This document shows, in pieces, positions 27,749-36,397 of a DNA stretch of 64,000 nt. The first letter of the stretch is position 1; every line of letters begins with the position of its first letter. Source of the DNA: Nakamurella sp. A5-74. GTDB lineage: Bacteria > Actinomycetota > Actinomycetes > Mycobacteriales > Nakamurellaceae. Below the pieces are notes generated by a model, which saw only the letters and a list, made by a program, of their open reading frames with translations, did no database searches and was not told where the DNA came from. The stretch covers positions 1 through 64,000 of the forward strand of contig NZ_CP159218.1 in NCBI RefSeq assembly GCF_040438885.1, given 5' to 3'. The position numbers were made by a program, and so were the translations under genes.

Positions 27749-30157
27749 TCAGGTGATGGGTCGGCCCACGCCCTGCAGGAGCGCCCTCGGCTCCCAGCGC
27801 AGATGGGTGTCCAGTGCAGCCGGATCGGTGTCTCTGACCAGTGACAGCCGGGGACGGACCGCATCGGTGCGAGCGTTGGGGGGTTTGCGGCGCCCGGCCT
27901 GGAACGGCTTCGGCCACGACGCGCCCGGCCCGTCGTACTCCTGCTCGGCAGCGGCATGCAGCGTCCACTGTGGGTCGTACAGGTGGGCCCGACCCAGTGC
28001 GCACAGATCGGCGCGGCCGGCGAGCAGGATCGAATTGACATCGTCGTAGGACGAGATGGCGCCGACGGCGATCACGGCGACCCCTGCGGGCGCTGCAACC
28101 TCGTTGCGGATCCGGTCGGCGAACGGAGTTTGGTAACTCCTGCCGAACGCGGGCCTCTCGTGCTGAGCGATCTGACCGGTGGAGACATCGATCCCGGCCA
28201 CGCCGTGCTCGATGAATGCAGCGGCAATCCGGACGGCGTCGTCCGCGGTCGTCCCACCGTCGATCCAGTCGACAGCAGACATCCGCACAGTGATCGGCCG
28301 GTCTGCCGGCCAGGCGGCGCGGACCGCGTCCAGCACCTCCAACGGATAGCGCAGACGGTTCTCGGGCGTCCCGCCGTAGGCATCGGTGCGGTGGTTCGAC
28401 ACGGCAGACAGGAAGGAGGACAACAGGTATCCGTGCGCGCAGTGCAATTCCAGCAGATCGAAACCTGCTGCTGCCGCCCGGATGGTCGCCGCCACGAACT
28501 CGCCCTTGATCACCTCCATCTGATCCAGGGTCAGCTCATGAGGAACCTGGCTGCCCGGTCCGTAGGGGAGCGCGGAGGGGCCGACCACCGGCCAGTTGTC
28601 GGTCAGCGGCTCGTCCATGCCGTCCCACATCAGTCTGGTGGAGCCCTTGCGGCCCGAGTGCCCGAGTTGAACACCGATCTTGGCCGCCGACTGAGCGTGC
28701 ACGAAGTCCACCACGTCGGTCCAGCTGTCGCGCTGCTCGTCGGTCCACAGTCCGGTGCAGCCCAGGGTGATCCGGCCGCGCGGTGACACACACACCATCT
28801 CGGTCATCACCAGGCCGGCACCGCCCATCGCCTTGCTACCCAGGTGGACGAGGTGGAAGGAGCCCGGCACCCCGTCGGTGGCCGAGTACATGTCCATCGG
28901 GGACACGATGATCCGATTGACCAGCTCGAGCTCGCCCAGCCGGAACGGCTGCAGCATGGCGGGCCGCACCTCATCGAGCCCGTTCGCTGCGGCAAAAGCC
29001 TGATCGACGAGCGAGGCGAACTCGGGATCACGCACCCGCAGGTTCTCGTAGGTGATCCGGCGGGACCGGGTGAGCAGGTTGAAGCAGAACTGGATCATGT
29101 CCTGATCCATGTACTGGCCCAGGTTCTCGAACCACTCGAGGGAGGCCTGCGCAGCTCGCTGGGTGGACTCGACCACCGGTCGGCGTTCAGTCTCGTACGA
29201 CTGGACCGCGTCATCCAGGCCGGCGTGCTCATGCAGGCACGCGGCCAACGCCAGTGCGTCTTCCATCGCCAGTTTGGTGCCCGATCCGATCGAGAAGTGT
29301 GCGGTGTGCGCAGCGTCGCCGATCAGCACGACGTTGCCGCGCCGCCAGGAGCGGTTGCGGACGGTGGTGAAGTTGAGCCATTTCGAGTTGTTGGCCAGCA
29401 CCTGGTGACCATCCAGTTCTTCGGCGAACAGCGAGCGGATGCGCTCGATCGCGAAATCATCGCTCTGCCCAGGTTCGAAGATCCGGTGCTCGGTGTGGTC
29501 GAATCCGGCCGCCCGCCAGACGTCCTCGGTCATCTCGACGATGAAGGTACTGCCGGTGTCCGAGTAGGGATATCCGTGGATCTGCATCACGCCGAACTCG
29601 GTCTGCTTGATGAAGAATTCGAATGCCTCGAAGGCCAGATCTGTTCCCAACCAGATGTACTTGCAGTCGTGCCGCTCGATCGTCGGTCCGAATGCGCTCG
29701 CGTAGCGCGCTCGGATCGGCGAGTTCACCCCGTCCCCCGCCAGGACCAGGTCATGGGTCGCGGACAGCTCCTCGACGTCCGGTGCGGGGGTGCTGAACCT
29801 GACATCGACCCCGAGCTCGACGCAGCGCTGTTGCAACAGCGCCAGCAGATCCTTGCGGGACATGGCGGCAAAGCCCTGGCCACCAGCGGTTTCGGCCTCG
29901 CGGCTGCCGTCGACGCGGCTTCGATGGATGTCGATGTCCGTCCACCGGGCGAACCTGGCGGACATCGCCGCGGCGATCGTGGTGTCGGCATTCTCGATGC
30001 CGCCGAGGGTCTCGTCCGAGAACACCACGCCGAAACCGAAGGTGTCATCGGCCGCGTTGCGCTCCCACACCGTGATCCGGTGCGCCGGATCCAGTTGCAT
30101 CATCAGCGCTGAGAAGTACAGACCGGCCGGCCCCCCGCCGACCACGGCGATCTTCAC
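27749..30157 (-). CDS. Aryl-CoA monooxygenase/reductase fusion (salicylyl-CoA 5-hydroxylase / 2-aminobenzoyl-CoA monooxygenase type)
   Basis: The 802-residue product fuses two flavoenzymes. Residues 1 to about 400 are a class A flavin monooxygenase (GGGPAGLYFSALMM; VLAGDGVNS; GDAAHTAHFSIGSGTKLAMEDA). Residues about 400-760 are an Old-Yellow-Enzyme-type barrel (NRIIVSPMDMYSA; GVQLGHSGRKGS; AHGYLLSSFLSAVSNHRTDAYGG). Known fusions of this type hydroxylate salicylyl-CoA at C5, or hydroxylate and reduce 2-aminobenzoyl-CoA in the aerobic CoA-dependent anthranilate pathway. The neighbouring ligase resembles 2-aminobenzoate-CoA ligases, which favours anthraniloyl-CoA. GTG start overlaps the ligase stop by 4 nt. 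It is last in the five-gene operon. Confidence 0.85.
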   Translation of the reverse strand: MKIAVVGGGPAGLYFSALMMQLDPAHRITVWERNAADDTFGFGVVFSDETLGGIENADTTIAAAMSARFARWTDIDIHRSRVDGSREAETAGGQGFAAMSRKDLLALLQQRCVELGVDVRFSTPAPDVEELSATHDLVLAGDGVNSPIRARYASAFGPTIERHDCKYIWLGTDLAFEAFEFFIKQTEFGVMQIHGYPYSDTGSTFIVEMTEDVWRAAGFDHTEHRIFEPGQSDDFAIERIRSLFAEELDGHQVLANNSKWLNFTTVRNRSWRRGNVVLIGDAAHTAHFSIGSGTKLAMEDALALAACLHEHAGLDDAVQSYETERRPVVESTQRAAQASLEWFENLGQYMDQDMIQFCFNLLTRSRRITYENLRVRDPEFASLVDQAFAAANGLDEVRPAMLQPFRLGELELVNRIIVSPMDMYSATDGVPGSFHLVHLGSKAMGGAGLVMTEMVCVSPRGRITLGCTGLWTDEQRDSWTDVVDFVHAQSAAKIGVQLGHSGRKGSTRLMWDGMDEPLTDNWPVVGPSALPYGPGSQVPHELTLDQMEVIKGEFVAATIRAAAAGFDLLELHCAHGYLLSSFLSAVSNHRTDAYGGTPENRLRYPLEVLDAVRAAWPADRPITVRMSAVDWIDGGTTADDAVRIAAAFIEHGVAGIDVSTGQIAQHERPAFGRSYQTPFADRIRNEVAAPAGVAVIAVGAISSYDDVNSILLAGRADLCALGRAHLYDPQWTLHAAAEQEYDGPGASWPKPFQAGRRKPPNARTDAVRPRLSLVRDTDPAALDTHLRWEPRALLQGVGRPIT

Positions 30158-31860
30158 GGGTGTGTCCCGTCGGTTGCGGCGGCGGTACCAACGGCGCCCT
30201 CACGGGAACCCTCATCGGCGAGATCTTCGCGGAGACGATAGTGCTGCAGCTTCCCACTCGGATTGCGCGGGAGAGCGGCGATGAAGCGGACTTCCCTCGG
30301 GTACTTGTACGGAGCGATCTGTTGCTTCACGAAGTCCTGGATGTCCTTTCGGATCGTTGCACTGGGCTCCACCCCGGGGGTCAGCACCACGAAGGCACAG
30401 ACCACCGATCCTCGTTCGGAATCGGGTCGCGCGACGACGGCCGTCTCCAGCACCGCCGGATGCTTCTGGATCGCATCTTCGACCTCGGGTGCTCCGATGT
30501 TGTAACCGGAGGAGACGATCATGCTGTCGGAGCGGGCATGGAAGGTCAGGTACCCGTCGGCGTCCATCTCGAAGACGTCGCCGGTGATGTTCCAGCCGTC
30601 CTTGACGTAGTCGGCCTGCCGATCTCCGGACAGGTAGCGACAACCGGTCGGGCCGATCACCGCCAGCCGCCCCGGAACGCCGATCCCCGCTGCCTGACCG
30701 TGTTCGTCGAGCACTGCGATCCGGTATCCGGGAACCGCTCGTCCGGTGGCGCCCGGCCGGATGTCCTCGCCCGCTGCGGAGACGAACACGTGCAGCATCT
30801 CGGTGGCGCCGATCCCGTCCACCAGCCGCAGCCCGGTCGCGTCGAAAACCTGTTGCCAGACATCGGCTCCGAGGTGTTCGCCGGCCGAAACGCCGATCCG
30901 GAGTCCGGCCAGCAGCGCCACCTTGCCCTGCTTCACGATGGCCCGGTACGCGGTGGGTGCGGTGAACAGCACGGTGACCCCCGCGTCGTGGCACAGCTGC
31001 GCCAACTCCACCGGAGCGGCCTTCTCGGTGAGCAGCGTCGAAGCGCCGAAACGCAGCGGGAACACCACCAGTCCACCGAGGCCGAAGGTGAACGCCAACG
31101 GCGGCGATCCGCCGAAGACGTCGTCCGGCACCGGTGCGAGTAGGTAGCGGGCGAACGTGTCGGCGTTGGCCAGCACGTCGCGGTGGAAATGCATGGTGAT
31201 CTTCGGGACTCCGGTCGATCCGGAGGTCGGCCCGAGCAGGGCGACATCGTCGGCGGCAGTGGCCACATCCGTGAATTCGCCGGACTTCAGGCCGCATCGT
31301 GCGATGAGATCTTCCGGGCCCGCGCCGCCGAACACCACGGTCGTGGGTAGCGATGGCGCCCCGTCCGGTCCGCTTCCGTCCACCGGCAGGTCGCCGGTGG
31401 AACGGTGATCGCACACGAGCACGCTGGGACTGGTGAGTTCGATCAGTTGCCGGACCTCGCCGGTCCGCAGCGCGGGCGAGGTGGTGACCACGACAGCGCC
31501 GACCTTGAGCACGGCGAGCCAGCAGGCCACCAGCCACTGGTTGTTCGGGGCCCGCAGCATGACGCGGTTGCCGGGGATCACGCCGAGATCCTCGCGGAAC
31601 ACCTGCGCGATCTGATTCGACCGGCGCAGCAGCTCGCCGTAGCTCCAACTGGGCAGGCCGGGCGCATGCAACGCCGGCCGATCGGCGCCGAAATCGGCGG
31701 CTGCGCGGGTGATGAGTTCGGTGGCGGCGTTGAGCTGCACCGGATAGCGCACCTCGGGCACCGTGAACTCGAACGTCGGCCAGGATTCCTGGGGTGGCAG
31801 GTGATCGCGGGTGAAGGTGTCTTGATGCGCGCTGGGGCTCAGCGCTTGATGCTGCATCAT
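30154..31860 (-). CDS. Aryl-CoA ligase (2-aminobenzoate/benzoate-CoA ligase type)
   Basis: The 568-residue product is an AMP-forming acyl/aryl-CoA synthetase that activates an aromatic acid with ATP and CoA. The N-terminus contains FTVPEVRYPVQLNAATELI, typical of benzoate/2-aminobenzoate-CoA ligases. The P-loop-like motif is LLGPTSGSTGVPKITMH, A5 is DGIGATEMLHVF, A7/A8 are GDVFEMDADGYLTFHAR and SSGYNIGAPEVEDAI, and the catalytic Lys is in LPRNPSGKLQHY. ATG 31860 overlaps the thioesterase stop (ATGA). Context and sequence favour anthranilate or salicylate; benzoate cannot be excluded. Confidence 0.85.
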   Translation of the reverse strand: MMQHQALSPSAHQDTFTRDHLPPQESWPTFEFTVPEVRYPVQLNAATELITRAAADFGADRPALHAPGLPSWSYGELLRRSNQIAQVFREDLGVIPGNRVMLRAPNNQWLVACWLAVLKVGAVVVTTSPALRTGEVRQLIELTSPSVLVCDHRSTGDLPVDGSGPDGAPSLPTTVVFGGAGPEDLIARCGLKSGEFTDVATAADDVALLGPTSGSTGVPKITMHFHRDVLANADTFARYLLAPVPDDVFGGSPPLAFTFGLGGLVVFPLRFGASTLLTEKAAPVELAQLCHDAGVTVLFTAPTAYRAIVKQGKVALLAGLRIGVSAGEHLGADVWQQVFDATGLRLVDGIGATEMLHVFVSAAGEDIRPGATGRAVPGYRIAVLDEHGQAAGIGVPGRLAVIGPTGCRYLSGDRQADYVKDGWNITGDVFEMDADGYLTFHARSDSMIVSSGYNIGAPEVEDAIQKHPAVLETAVVARPDSERGSVVCAFVVLTPGVEPSATIRKDIQDFVKQQIAPYKYPREVRFIAALPRNPSGKLQHYRLREDLADEGSREGAVGTAAATDGTHP

Positions 31861-32831
31861 GGCCGCCGGCTCTCGGAAGTGGCTCGGGTCTGCGACGAAC
31901 CTGCCGAACCGGGTGCGCGGATCATGCCCTCCTGGGCGACCGTGGCCAACAACTCCCCTGAACGGGTGTGCAGGTGACCGACGGCCAGTCCGCGGGCGTG
32001 CTGTGCGGACACGGCCTGCTGGCTGTAGAGCACCCAGTCGTCCAGGCGGGCCGGCCGATGGAACCACATGGCGTGATCGAGGCTCGCGGTCACCAGACCC
32101 TCGTCGGCCCAGGCGAGCCCTTGCTGTCGCAACAGCGGTTCCAGGATCGTGTAGTCGCAGACGTAGGCCAGGGCCGCGGTGTGCACCTGCTGATCGTCCG
32201 GTAGTCGGCTGAACGGGCGTAGCCACACGGCCTGGACAGCCGTCGGTCCACCGTTGGTCCCGGTGTAGATCGGGCCGGTCACATGGCGCTGGTCGAAGCT
32301 GCGACCGAACGACCAGTACCTGGCAGCCGGGCCCGGTACGCCGACCAGGGCATCAGCCGCACTCGGCAGCGATTCCGGGTCCGGCATCCCGGTCGGCATC
32401 GGCGCGTGGTGGTCCGCGCCCGGTTCCAGAACCTGGAACGACGCCAGACCGACATAGACGACCTTGTCCGCCTGGTACGCCCGGATCTGACGGGTGGAGA
32501 AACTCCGGCCGTCCCGGAGCAACTCCACCTCGTAGCGGATCTGCGCGCCGATCTCGACGGGGCGCAGGAAATAGCTGTGCATCGAGTGCAGAGCACGATC
32601 GGCTGCCACCGACCGGAGCGCGGCTGTGGTGGCCTGCGCGACCATGTCTCCCCCGTAGGCCTTCGGCCATGGGCAGGGCTGGGTGGTGGCCAGGAAAGCT
32701 CGATCGAAATGCACGGGCTCGGTCGCGGTGAGCTCGATGGCAGCCAGGAAGGTGGCCGCCGTCGGGGGCGCCGCCGCCTCGGCGGCAACCGGGCCGGAGC
32801 CATGCTCCGGCGGGTCCGTGTCGGTCGTCAT
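31857..32831 (-). CDS. TesB-type acyl-CoA thioesterase II
   Basis: The 324-residue double-hotdog protein matches TesB: PCPWPKAYGGDMVAQATTAAL, LHSMHSYFLRPVEIGAQIRYEVE, RSFSTRQIRAYQ and the catalytic Asp in ASLDHAMWFHRP. It hydrolyses an acyl-CoA to free acid and CoA. In this operon its likely substrate is the hydroxylated aryl-CoA made by the monooxygenase, analogous to gentisyl-CoA release in salicylate degradation. That role is inference. It overlaps both neighbours by 4 nt. Confidence 0.85.
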   Translation of the reverse strand: MTTDTDPPEHGSGPVAAEAAAPPTAATFLAAIELTATEPVHFDRAFLATTQPCPWPKAYGGDMVAQATTAALRSVAADRALHSMHSYFLRPVEIGAQIRYEVELLRDGRSFSTRQIRAYQADKVVYVGLASFQVLEPGADHHAPMPTGMPDPESLPSAADALVGVPGPAARYWSFGRSFDQRHVTGPIYTGTNGGPTAVQAVWLRPFSRLPDDQQVHTAALAYVCDYTILEPLLRQQGLAWADEGLVTASLDHAMWFHRPARLDDWVLYSQQAVSAQHARGLAVGHLHTRSGELLATVAQEGMIRAPGSAGSSQTRATSESRRP

Positions 32832-33352
32832 GCCCGACGGAATCCCTCGAGCAAGTCGTCCGGGACCTCGTCGAGATTGACGACGATGTTCTCCGGAGTT
32901 CTCGTGGTCAACCAGACGAGGTCGTCAGTGGTGCTCATGTTCGCCTCGACGTGCGGCATGTACGGGGGGACGAACACCCAGTCTCCCTGGGTCATGTCCA
33001 GCCATGCGGCGCAGTCGGCGCCGAAGTAGATGCGGCCGTGTCCGGACAGCACATAGCCGCCGGTCTCCGCCTCACCGTGGTGGTGGGGCACCGACCGGTA
33101 GCCCGGCTTGTTGCTGACCTGGCCGAACCAGATCCGCGTGGCTGGAGTGTGCGCGATGCTCACCCCGGACACCCGCACGCAATCACCCGACTGTGTGGTG
33201 TCGGTGCTCTCCTCGCCGGCTCGGGTCACCACCGGCACCACCCGTCCTTCAGGACCGGCGTACTGCTCGTTGGGCCCGGCTTGCTGCAGACCCGGCTGAT
33301 CGGGAGTGACCATCAACGTGCTCCTCGGGTAGACGTTCCATGCCGGACTCAT
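32828..33352 (-). CDS. Single-domain cupin protein
   Basis: The 174-residue product is one cupin barrel. The first motif PHHHGEAETGGYVLSGHGRIYFG supplies His-His-Glu ligands and the second GDWVFVPPYMPHVEAN supplies a His, so a mononuclear metal site is intact. It sits between thioesterase and acylpyruvase-type genes with 4-nt overlaps on both sides. That position in a gentisate-like order is where a ring-cleaving dioxygenase would be, but gentisate dioxygenases are bicupins of about 350 residues. The activity is unassigned; isomerase or dioxygenase are both possible. Confidence 0.75.
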   Translation of the reverse strand: MSPAWNVYPRSTLMVTPDQPGLQQAGPNEQYAGPEGRVVPVVTRAGEESTDTTQSGDCVRVSGVSIAHTPATRIWFGQVSNKPGYRSVPHHHGEAETGGYVLSGHGRIYFGADCAAWLDMTQGDWVFVPPYMPHVEANMSTTDDLVWLTTRTPENIVVNLDEVPDDLLEGFRRA

Positions 33353-34227
33353 TCCGGTCGGCTCACGGCTGGTGCTGCGTTGCTCGATTCCTCGGCGGCG
33401 GTGAACCTGACGGTGTTGTCCAACCGGCCCAGGGTCTCTATCTCGGTCACCATCCGGCTGCCGTCGCGCAGGTAGGTGGGCGGCTTCGAGGCACTTCCGA
33501 CCCCACCCGGCGTCCCCATCAGCACCAGGTCCCCGATCCGCAAGGTGGTGAAGGTGGAGATGTAGGCCAACAGGCTCGGGGCGTCGAAGACGAGTTCTCG
33601 GGTGTTGCTCTCCTGGCGGACCTGGTCGTCGACCGTGCAGCGGAGGGTCAGTCCGGCCACCGGATCGACCTCATCAGGGGTGATCAGGACCGGGCCGACC
33701 GGTGTGCTGGCATCCCAGGCCTTGCCCTGGAACCACTGCAGCGTGCGGTGTTGCCAGTCGCGCATCGAGAGGTCGTTCGCGATCGTGTAACCGGCGATCC
33801 CCCTGGCCGCAGTGTCCCGGTCGGCGCGCACCAGGGTGGCACCGACCACCACCGCCAGCTCGGCTTCCCAGTCGAGAGCCTCTTGGGCGGCCGGCGGCAC
33901 CAGGATGTCGTCGTCTGCCCCGATCAGGGTGTCGGCGTACTTGGCGAACAGGGTCGGATACTCCGGCAGCGCGCGACCCATCTCGGTGATGTGATCGGCG
34001 AAGTTCAAGCCGCAGCAGATCACCTTGCCCGGGTTGACGACCACCGGCGCGAGGCTGAACTGCTCGGTGAGTGGCGCCTCGTCCAACGCTCTACGCGCGG
34101 TCTCTGCCCAGGACGGAGTGGCCAGCAGGGCCTCGACGCTGGGGGCCGGCAGGGGGTGATGTCGGCCATCGGCGTCCTGCACCGTCGCCTGGGTCCGCTC
34201 AGCTCGTCGTACCGTGGCCAGTCGCAT
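33349..34227 (-). CDS. Fumarylacetoacetate hydrolase family protein (acylpyruvase/hydratase type)
   Basis: The 292-residue product has the FAH fold with GKVICCGLNFADHITEMG, LFAKYADTLIGADDDI, metal-binding DWEAELAVVVG, ANDLSMRDWQ and KAWDASTPVGP. Family members cleave fumarylpyruvate or other acylpyruvates, or hydrate 2-oxo-pentenoates. First gene of the minus-strand operon, it is preceded by GGAGGG and by a TTGACG-16-TATAAA promoter at 34263-34290. In this pathway it most likely cleaves a ring-fission product. Confidence 0.87.
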   Translation of the reverse strand: MRLATVRRAERTQATVQDADGRHHPLPAPSVEALLATPSWAETARRALDEAPLTEQFSLAPVVVNPGKVICCGLNFADHITEMGRALPEYPTLFAKYADTLIGADDDILVPPAAQEALDWEAELAVVVGATLVRADRDTAARGIAGYTIANDLSMRDWQHRTLQWFQGKAWDASTPVGPVLITPDEVDPVAGLTLRCTVDDQVRQESNTRELVFDAPSLLAYISTFTTLRIGDLVLMGTPGGVGSASKPPTYLRDGSRMVTEIETLGRLDNTVRFTAAEESSNAAPAVSRPE

Positions 34228-34262
34228 TGCCCCTCCGCCCTCGAACCTGCCTGCTCCGGACT

Positions 34263-34297
34263 TTTATACTCTAATCCTTACGGCCGTCAATAGAACA
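34263..34297. promoter_or_regulatory. Shared 35-bp element, copy 1 (FAH operon / RidA promoter region)
   Basis: TTTATACTCT-N7-ACGGCCGTCA-N2-AGAACA aligns without gaps with the element at 36305. On the minus strand it reads TTGACG (34285-34290) and TATAAA (34263-34268) with a 16-bp spacer, a plausible sigma-70 promoter for the five-gene operon giving a leader of about 28 nt. It lies 53-87 bp before the RidA start. Confidence 0.6.
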
Positions 34298-34349
34298 GAA
34301 TGTATCATCGTGGTCCAACGCTGTCCGGCTCGTCACGAGGGAGACCTTC

Positions 34350-34751
34350 ATGCCGCACGAGAACGTCAACCCACCGAACTTGGCGCGGCCCAGCGGGTTC
34401 GCCCACGCGACGGTCGCTCCGGCCGGCGCTCGGATCGTGCATCTCAGCGGGCAGACGGCCATGGACGCGGACGGGACGATCGTGCCCGGCGGAATCCTGG
34501 AGCAGTTCAGGCAGGCATTCGGCAATGTGCTCACCGCGCTGGCGGCGGCCGGCGGCACGCCGGACGACCTGGTGTCGGTGACCATCTATCTCACCGACGT
34601 GCCCGATTACCAGGCCAACGGGCGACAGATCGGCAGGATCTGGCGCGAGCTGGCCGGCACCCACTACCCGGCCATGGCCGGCATCGGGATCACCAGGCTG
34701 TGGCAACCCGAGGCCCTGATCGAGATCTCCGCAGTGGCGGCCCTGGACTGA
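34350..34751 (+). CDS. RidA-family imine/enamine deaminase
   Basis: The 133-residue product matches the RidA/YjgF family: VHLSGQTAMDADGTIVPGG, QFRQAFGNVLTALAAAGGTPDDLVSVTIYLTDV and YPAMAGIGITRLWQPEALIEISAVA. RidA proteins hydrolyse reactive imines or enamines to ketones and ammonia. In an anthranilate-type pathway, where the monooxygenase/reductase yields a 2-amino-enone thioester, a dedicated imine hydrolase would help remove nitrogen; this is inference. GAGGGAGA precedes the ATG. It is divergent from the FAH operon. Confidence 0.88.
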   Translation: MPHENVNPPNLARPSGFAHATVAPAGARIVHLSGQTAMDADGTIVPGGILEQFRQAFGNVLTALAAAGGTPDDLVSVTIYLTDVPDYQANGRQIGRIWRELAGTHYPAMAGIGITRLWQPEALIEISAVAALD

Positions 34752-34849
34752 TCAGGCCCAGCCGCTGCGGACGAACCATTGGACTCGGACAGGCCGCTGC
34801 GGACAGCAAGGCCTCCGCTGGGCGTGCCGTCAGATCCTGACCCGACAGC

Positions 34850-35683
34850 TCATCGCGGATCGAGCAGCTGCCGGGCGTACTCACGGCTCGGCGCGGCCCA
34901 GCGCTGATGCAGTTCCATGAACAGGCTCTCCGCCCGACCGCCGGGCCAGCTCGCCGGCAACAACTCGTTGGGTAGACCCGGATCCAGATAGGGCAACTGC
35001 CGCCATTCGGTGACCAGCGGAACGTGGTGTGCGAAGGCGGCGGCCGGTGACAACTCGGCGCCGGTTGCCAGCGATGCGTGCTGCTCGACGAACGACGAGT
35101 AGTGCTCGGCCAAGCTGTCCAGATCCCACCAACGGGCGACCTTGGCCTTCAGGCCCTCGGTGTCCCGGTAGGTGGCCGTGAAGAACTCCACGTACGAGTC
35201 CAGTCGCTCGCGGGCCAAGCGCGCCCCCACGGCTTCGGCGACACCGGCCGGCGCGATCCAGAGCCCGGGTGCCACCGCCCCGAAGCCCCACCGCCGCAAC
35301 ACCATCCGGATTCTGTGACGGAGATTGCGCTGTGATTCCGGCACGGTGAAAGTGGCCAGCAGCCAACTGTCGGACGCCTCGCTGTGACGCACGAAGATCC
35401 GCCGGTCACCCTCGTCGAAGACCTCTCGCAGGTGTGGGGCCAAGGCGTAGGCCGCCGCGCCGTCGAGGACCGCACTGACCAGAACCTCGCGTTTCTTGAG
35501 CCGGAACACCGATGAGCGGACACTGGCCGGTTCCACCCCGAGGTCGCCGAGCATCCGGATCAGGACGGAGATCGGGATCGCTCCACGCAGATCCCGGTAG
35601 AGCCCGAACGCCGTGACGATCAGGTACTGCTGCCGCGGCGCGGTCAAAGGACGGTCGGACACTCCGTGAGAATAGGCGACCAT
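34850..35683 (-). CDS. PaaX-family transcriptional repressor
   Basis: The 277-residue product has an N-terminal winged helix (LTAPRQQYLIVTAFGLYRDLRGAIPISVLIRMLGDLGVEPASVRSSVFRLKKREVL) followed by the PaaX C-terminal domain with NLRHRIRMVLRRWGFGAVAPGLWIAP. PaaX proteins repress aromatic CoA pathways and respond to aryl-CoA intermediates such as phenylacetyl-CoA. Here an anthraniloyl- or salicylyl-CoA ligand would fit. ATG 35683 is preferred over 35716 because GGAG is 8 nt upstream. Candidate targets carry the shared 35-bp element. Confidence 0.87.
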   Translation of the reverse strand: MVAYSHGVSDRPLTAPRQQYLIVTAFGLYRDLRGAIPISVLIRMLGDLGVEPASVRSSVFRLKKREVLVSAVLDGAAAYALAPHLREVFDEGDRRIFVRHSEASDSWLLATFTVPESQRNLRHRIRMVLRRWGFGAVAPGLWIAPAGVAEAVGARLARERLDSYVEFFTATYRDTEGLKAKVARWWDLDSLAEHYSSFVEQHASLATGAELSPAAAFAHHVPLVTEWRQLPYLDPGLPNELLPASWPGGRAESLFMELHQRWAAPSREYARQLLDPR

Positions 35684-35862
35684 GTCCAGAACTCCGTGAT
35701 CAGCGAATACGGCCACAGCTCCGGATGCGGTGGCTCAGCATGATGTGCCCGGAATGAATTGTCCTGCGGGATCCGACCAGCCCCGAGCACCCACCCGGGA
35801 AGCGCCCCGCCGGTCGGTCTTGGGCAGTGAGTCCCCTGCAGCGGGTGCCCGGCCAGTGGTCC

Positions 35863-36303
35863 TCAGGAGGACGGATGCTCCAGTGCGGCCGTCATGGTGA
35901 TCTCGGCGGCGGCGAACAGCTTGGACACCGGACAGGTCACCTTGGCCTGCTCGGCGAAGGCGGTGAACTCGTCGACCGTCAGGCCTTCGACCTCGCCCCG
36001 GGTCCGCAGGGCGACCCTGGAGATCGAGAAGCTGCCGCCGACCTCTTCCATGGTGACGGTGGCGTCGGTGCTGACCAGGTGATTCTGGTGGCCGGCTTCA
36101 TCCAGCAGGCTGCTCAGAGCCATCGAGAAACAGCCCGCGTGGGCGGCGCCGAGCAACTCCTCGGGATTGGTGGCGGCGGTGTCCTCCACCCTCGACTTCA
36201 GCGAGAACGGGAGTTCGGCACCGGCGCGACCCAGGCGCATCAGGCCGGAACCCTTCTCCACCGGTCCCGACCACGAGGCGAAGGCATGACGCAGAATCTT
36301 CAT
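35863..36303 (-). CDS. OsmC-family protein (second paralogue)
   Basis: The 146-residue product begins MKILRHAFASWSGPVEKGSG and carries Cys58 (AAHAGCFSMAL) and Cys124 (VTCPVSKLF), the OsmC peroxidase pair. It is encoded inside the catabolic island, with AAGGAG then ATAAAC before the ATG. The shared 35-bp element ends two bases upstream of the start. It is probably induced with the pathway, to detoxify peroxide released by uncoupled flavin monooxygenase; this is inference. Confidence 0.87.
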   Translation of the reverse strand: MKILRHAFASWSGPVEKGSGLMRLGRAGAELPFSLKSRVEDTAATNPEELLGAAHAGCFSMALSSLLDEAGHQNHLVSTDATVTMEEVGGSFSISRVALRTRGEVEGLTVDEFTAFAEQAKVTCPVSKLFAAAEITMTAALEHPSS

Positions 36304-36304
36304 G

Positions 36305-36339
36305 TTTATACTCTCCTTTGGACGACCGTCATCAGAACG
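36305..36339. promoter_or_regulatory. Shared 35-bp element, copy 2 (OsmC / bicupin promoter region)
   Basis: TTTATACTCT-N7-ACGACCGTCA-N2-AGAACG matches the element at 34263 at nearly all non-spacer positions. It lies 59-93 bp before the bicupin start, similar to its distance before ridA, and abuts the OsmC start on the other strand. The overlap with the OsmC ribosome-binding site argues for a regulator site rather than only a promoter. Confidence 0.6.
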
Positions 36340-36397
36340 TGTCAACTGTACAAGACCCGCCGCCACGCCCTCGGAGCGGCCTGCGAGAGGAAACACC

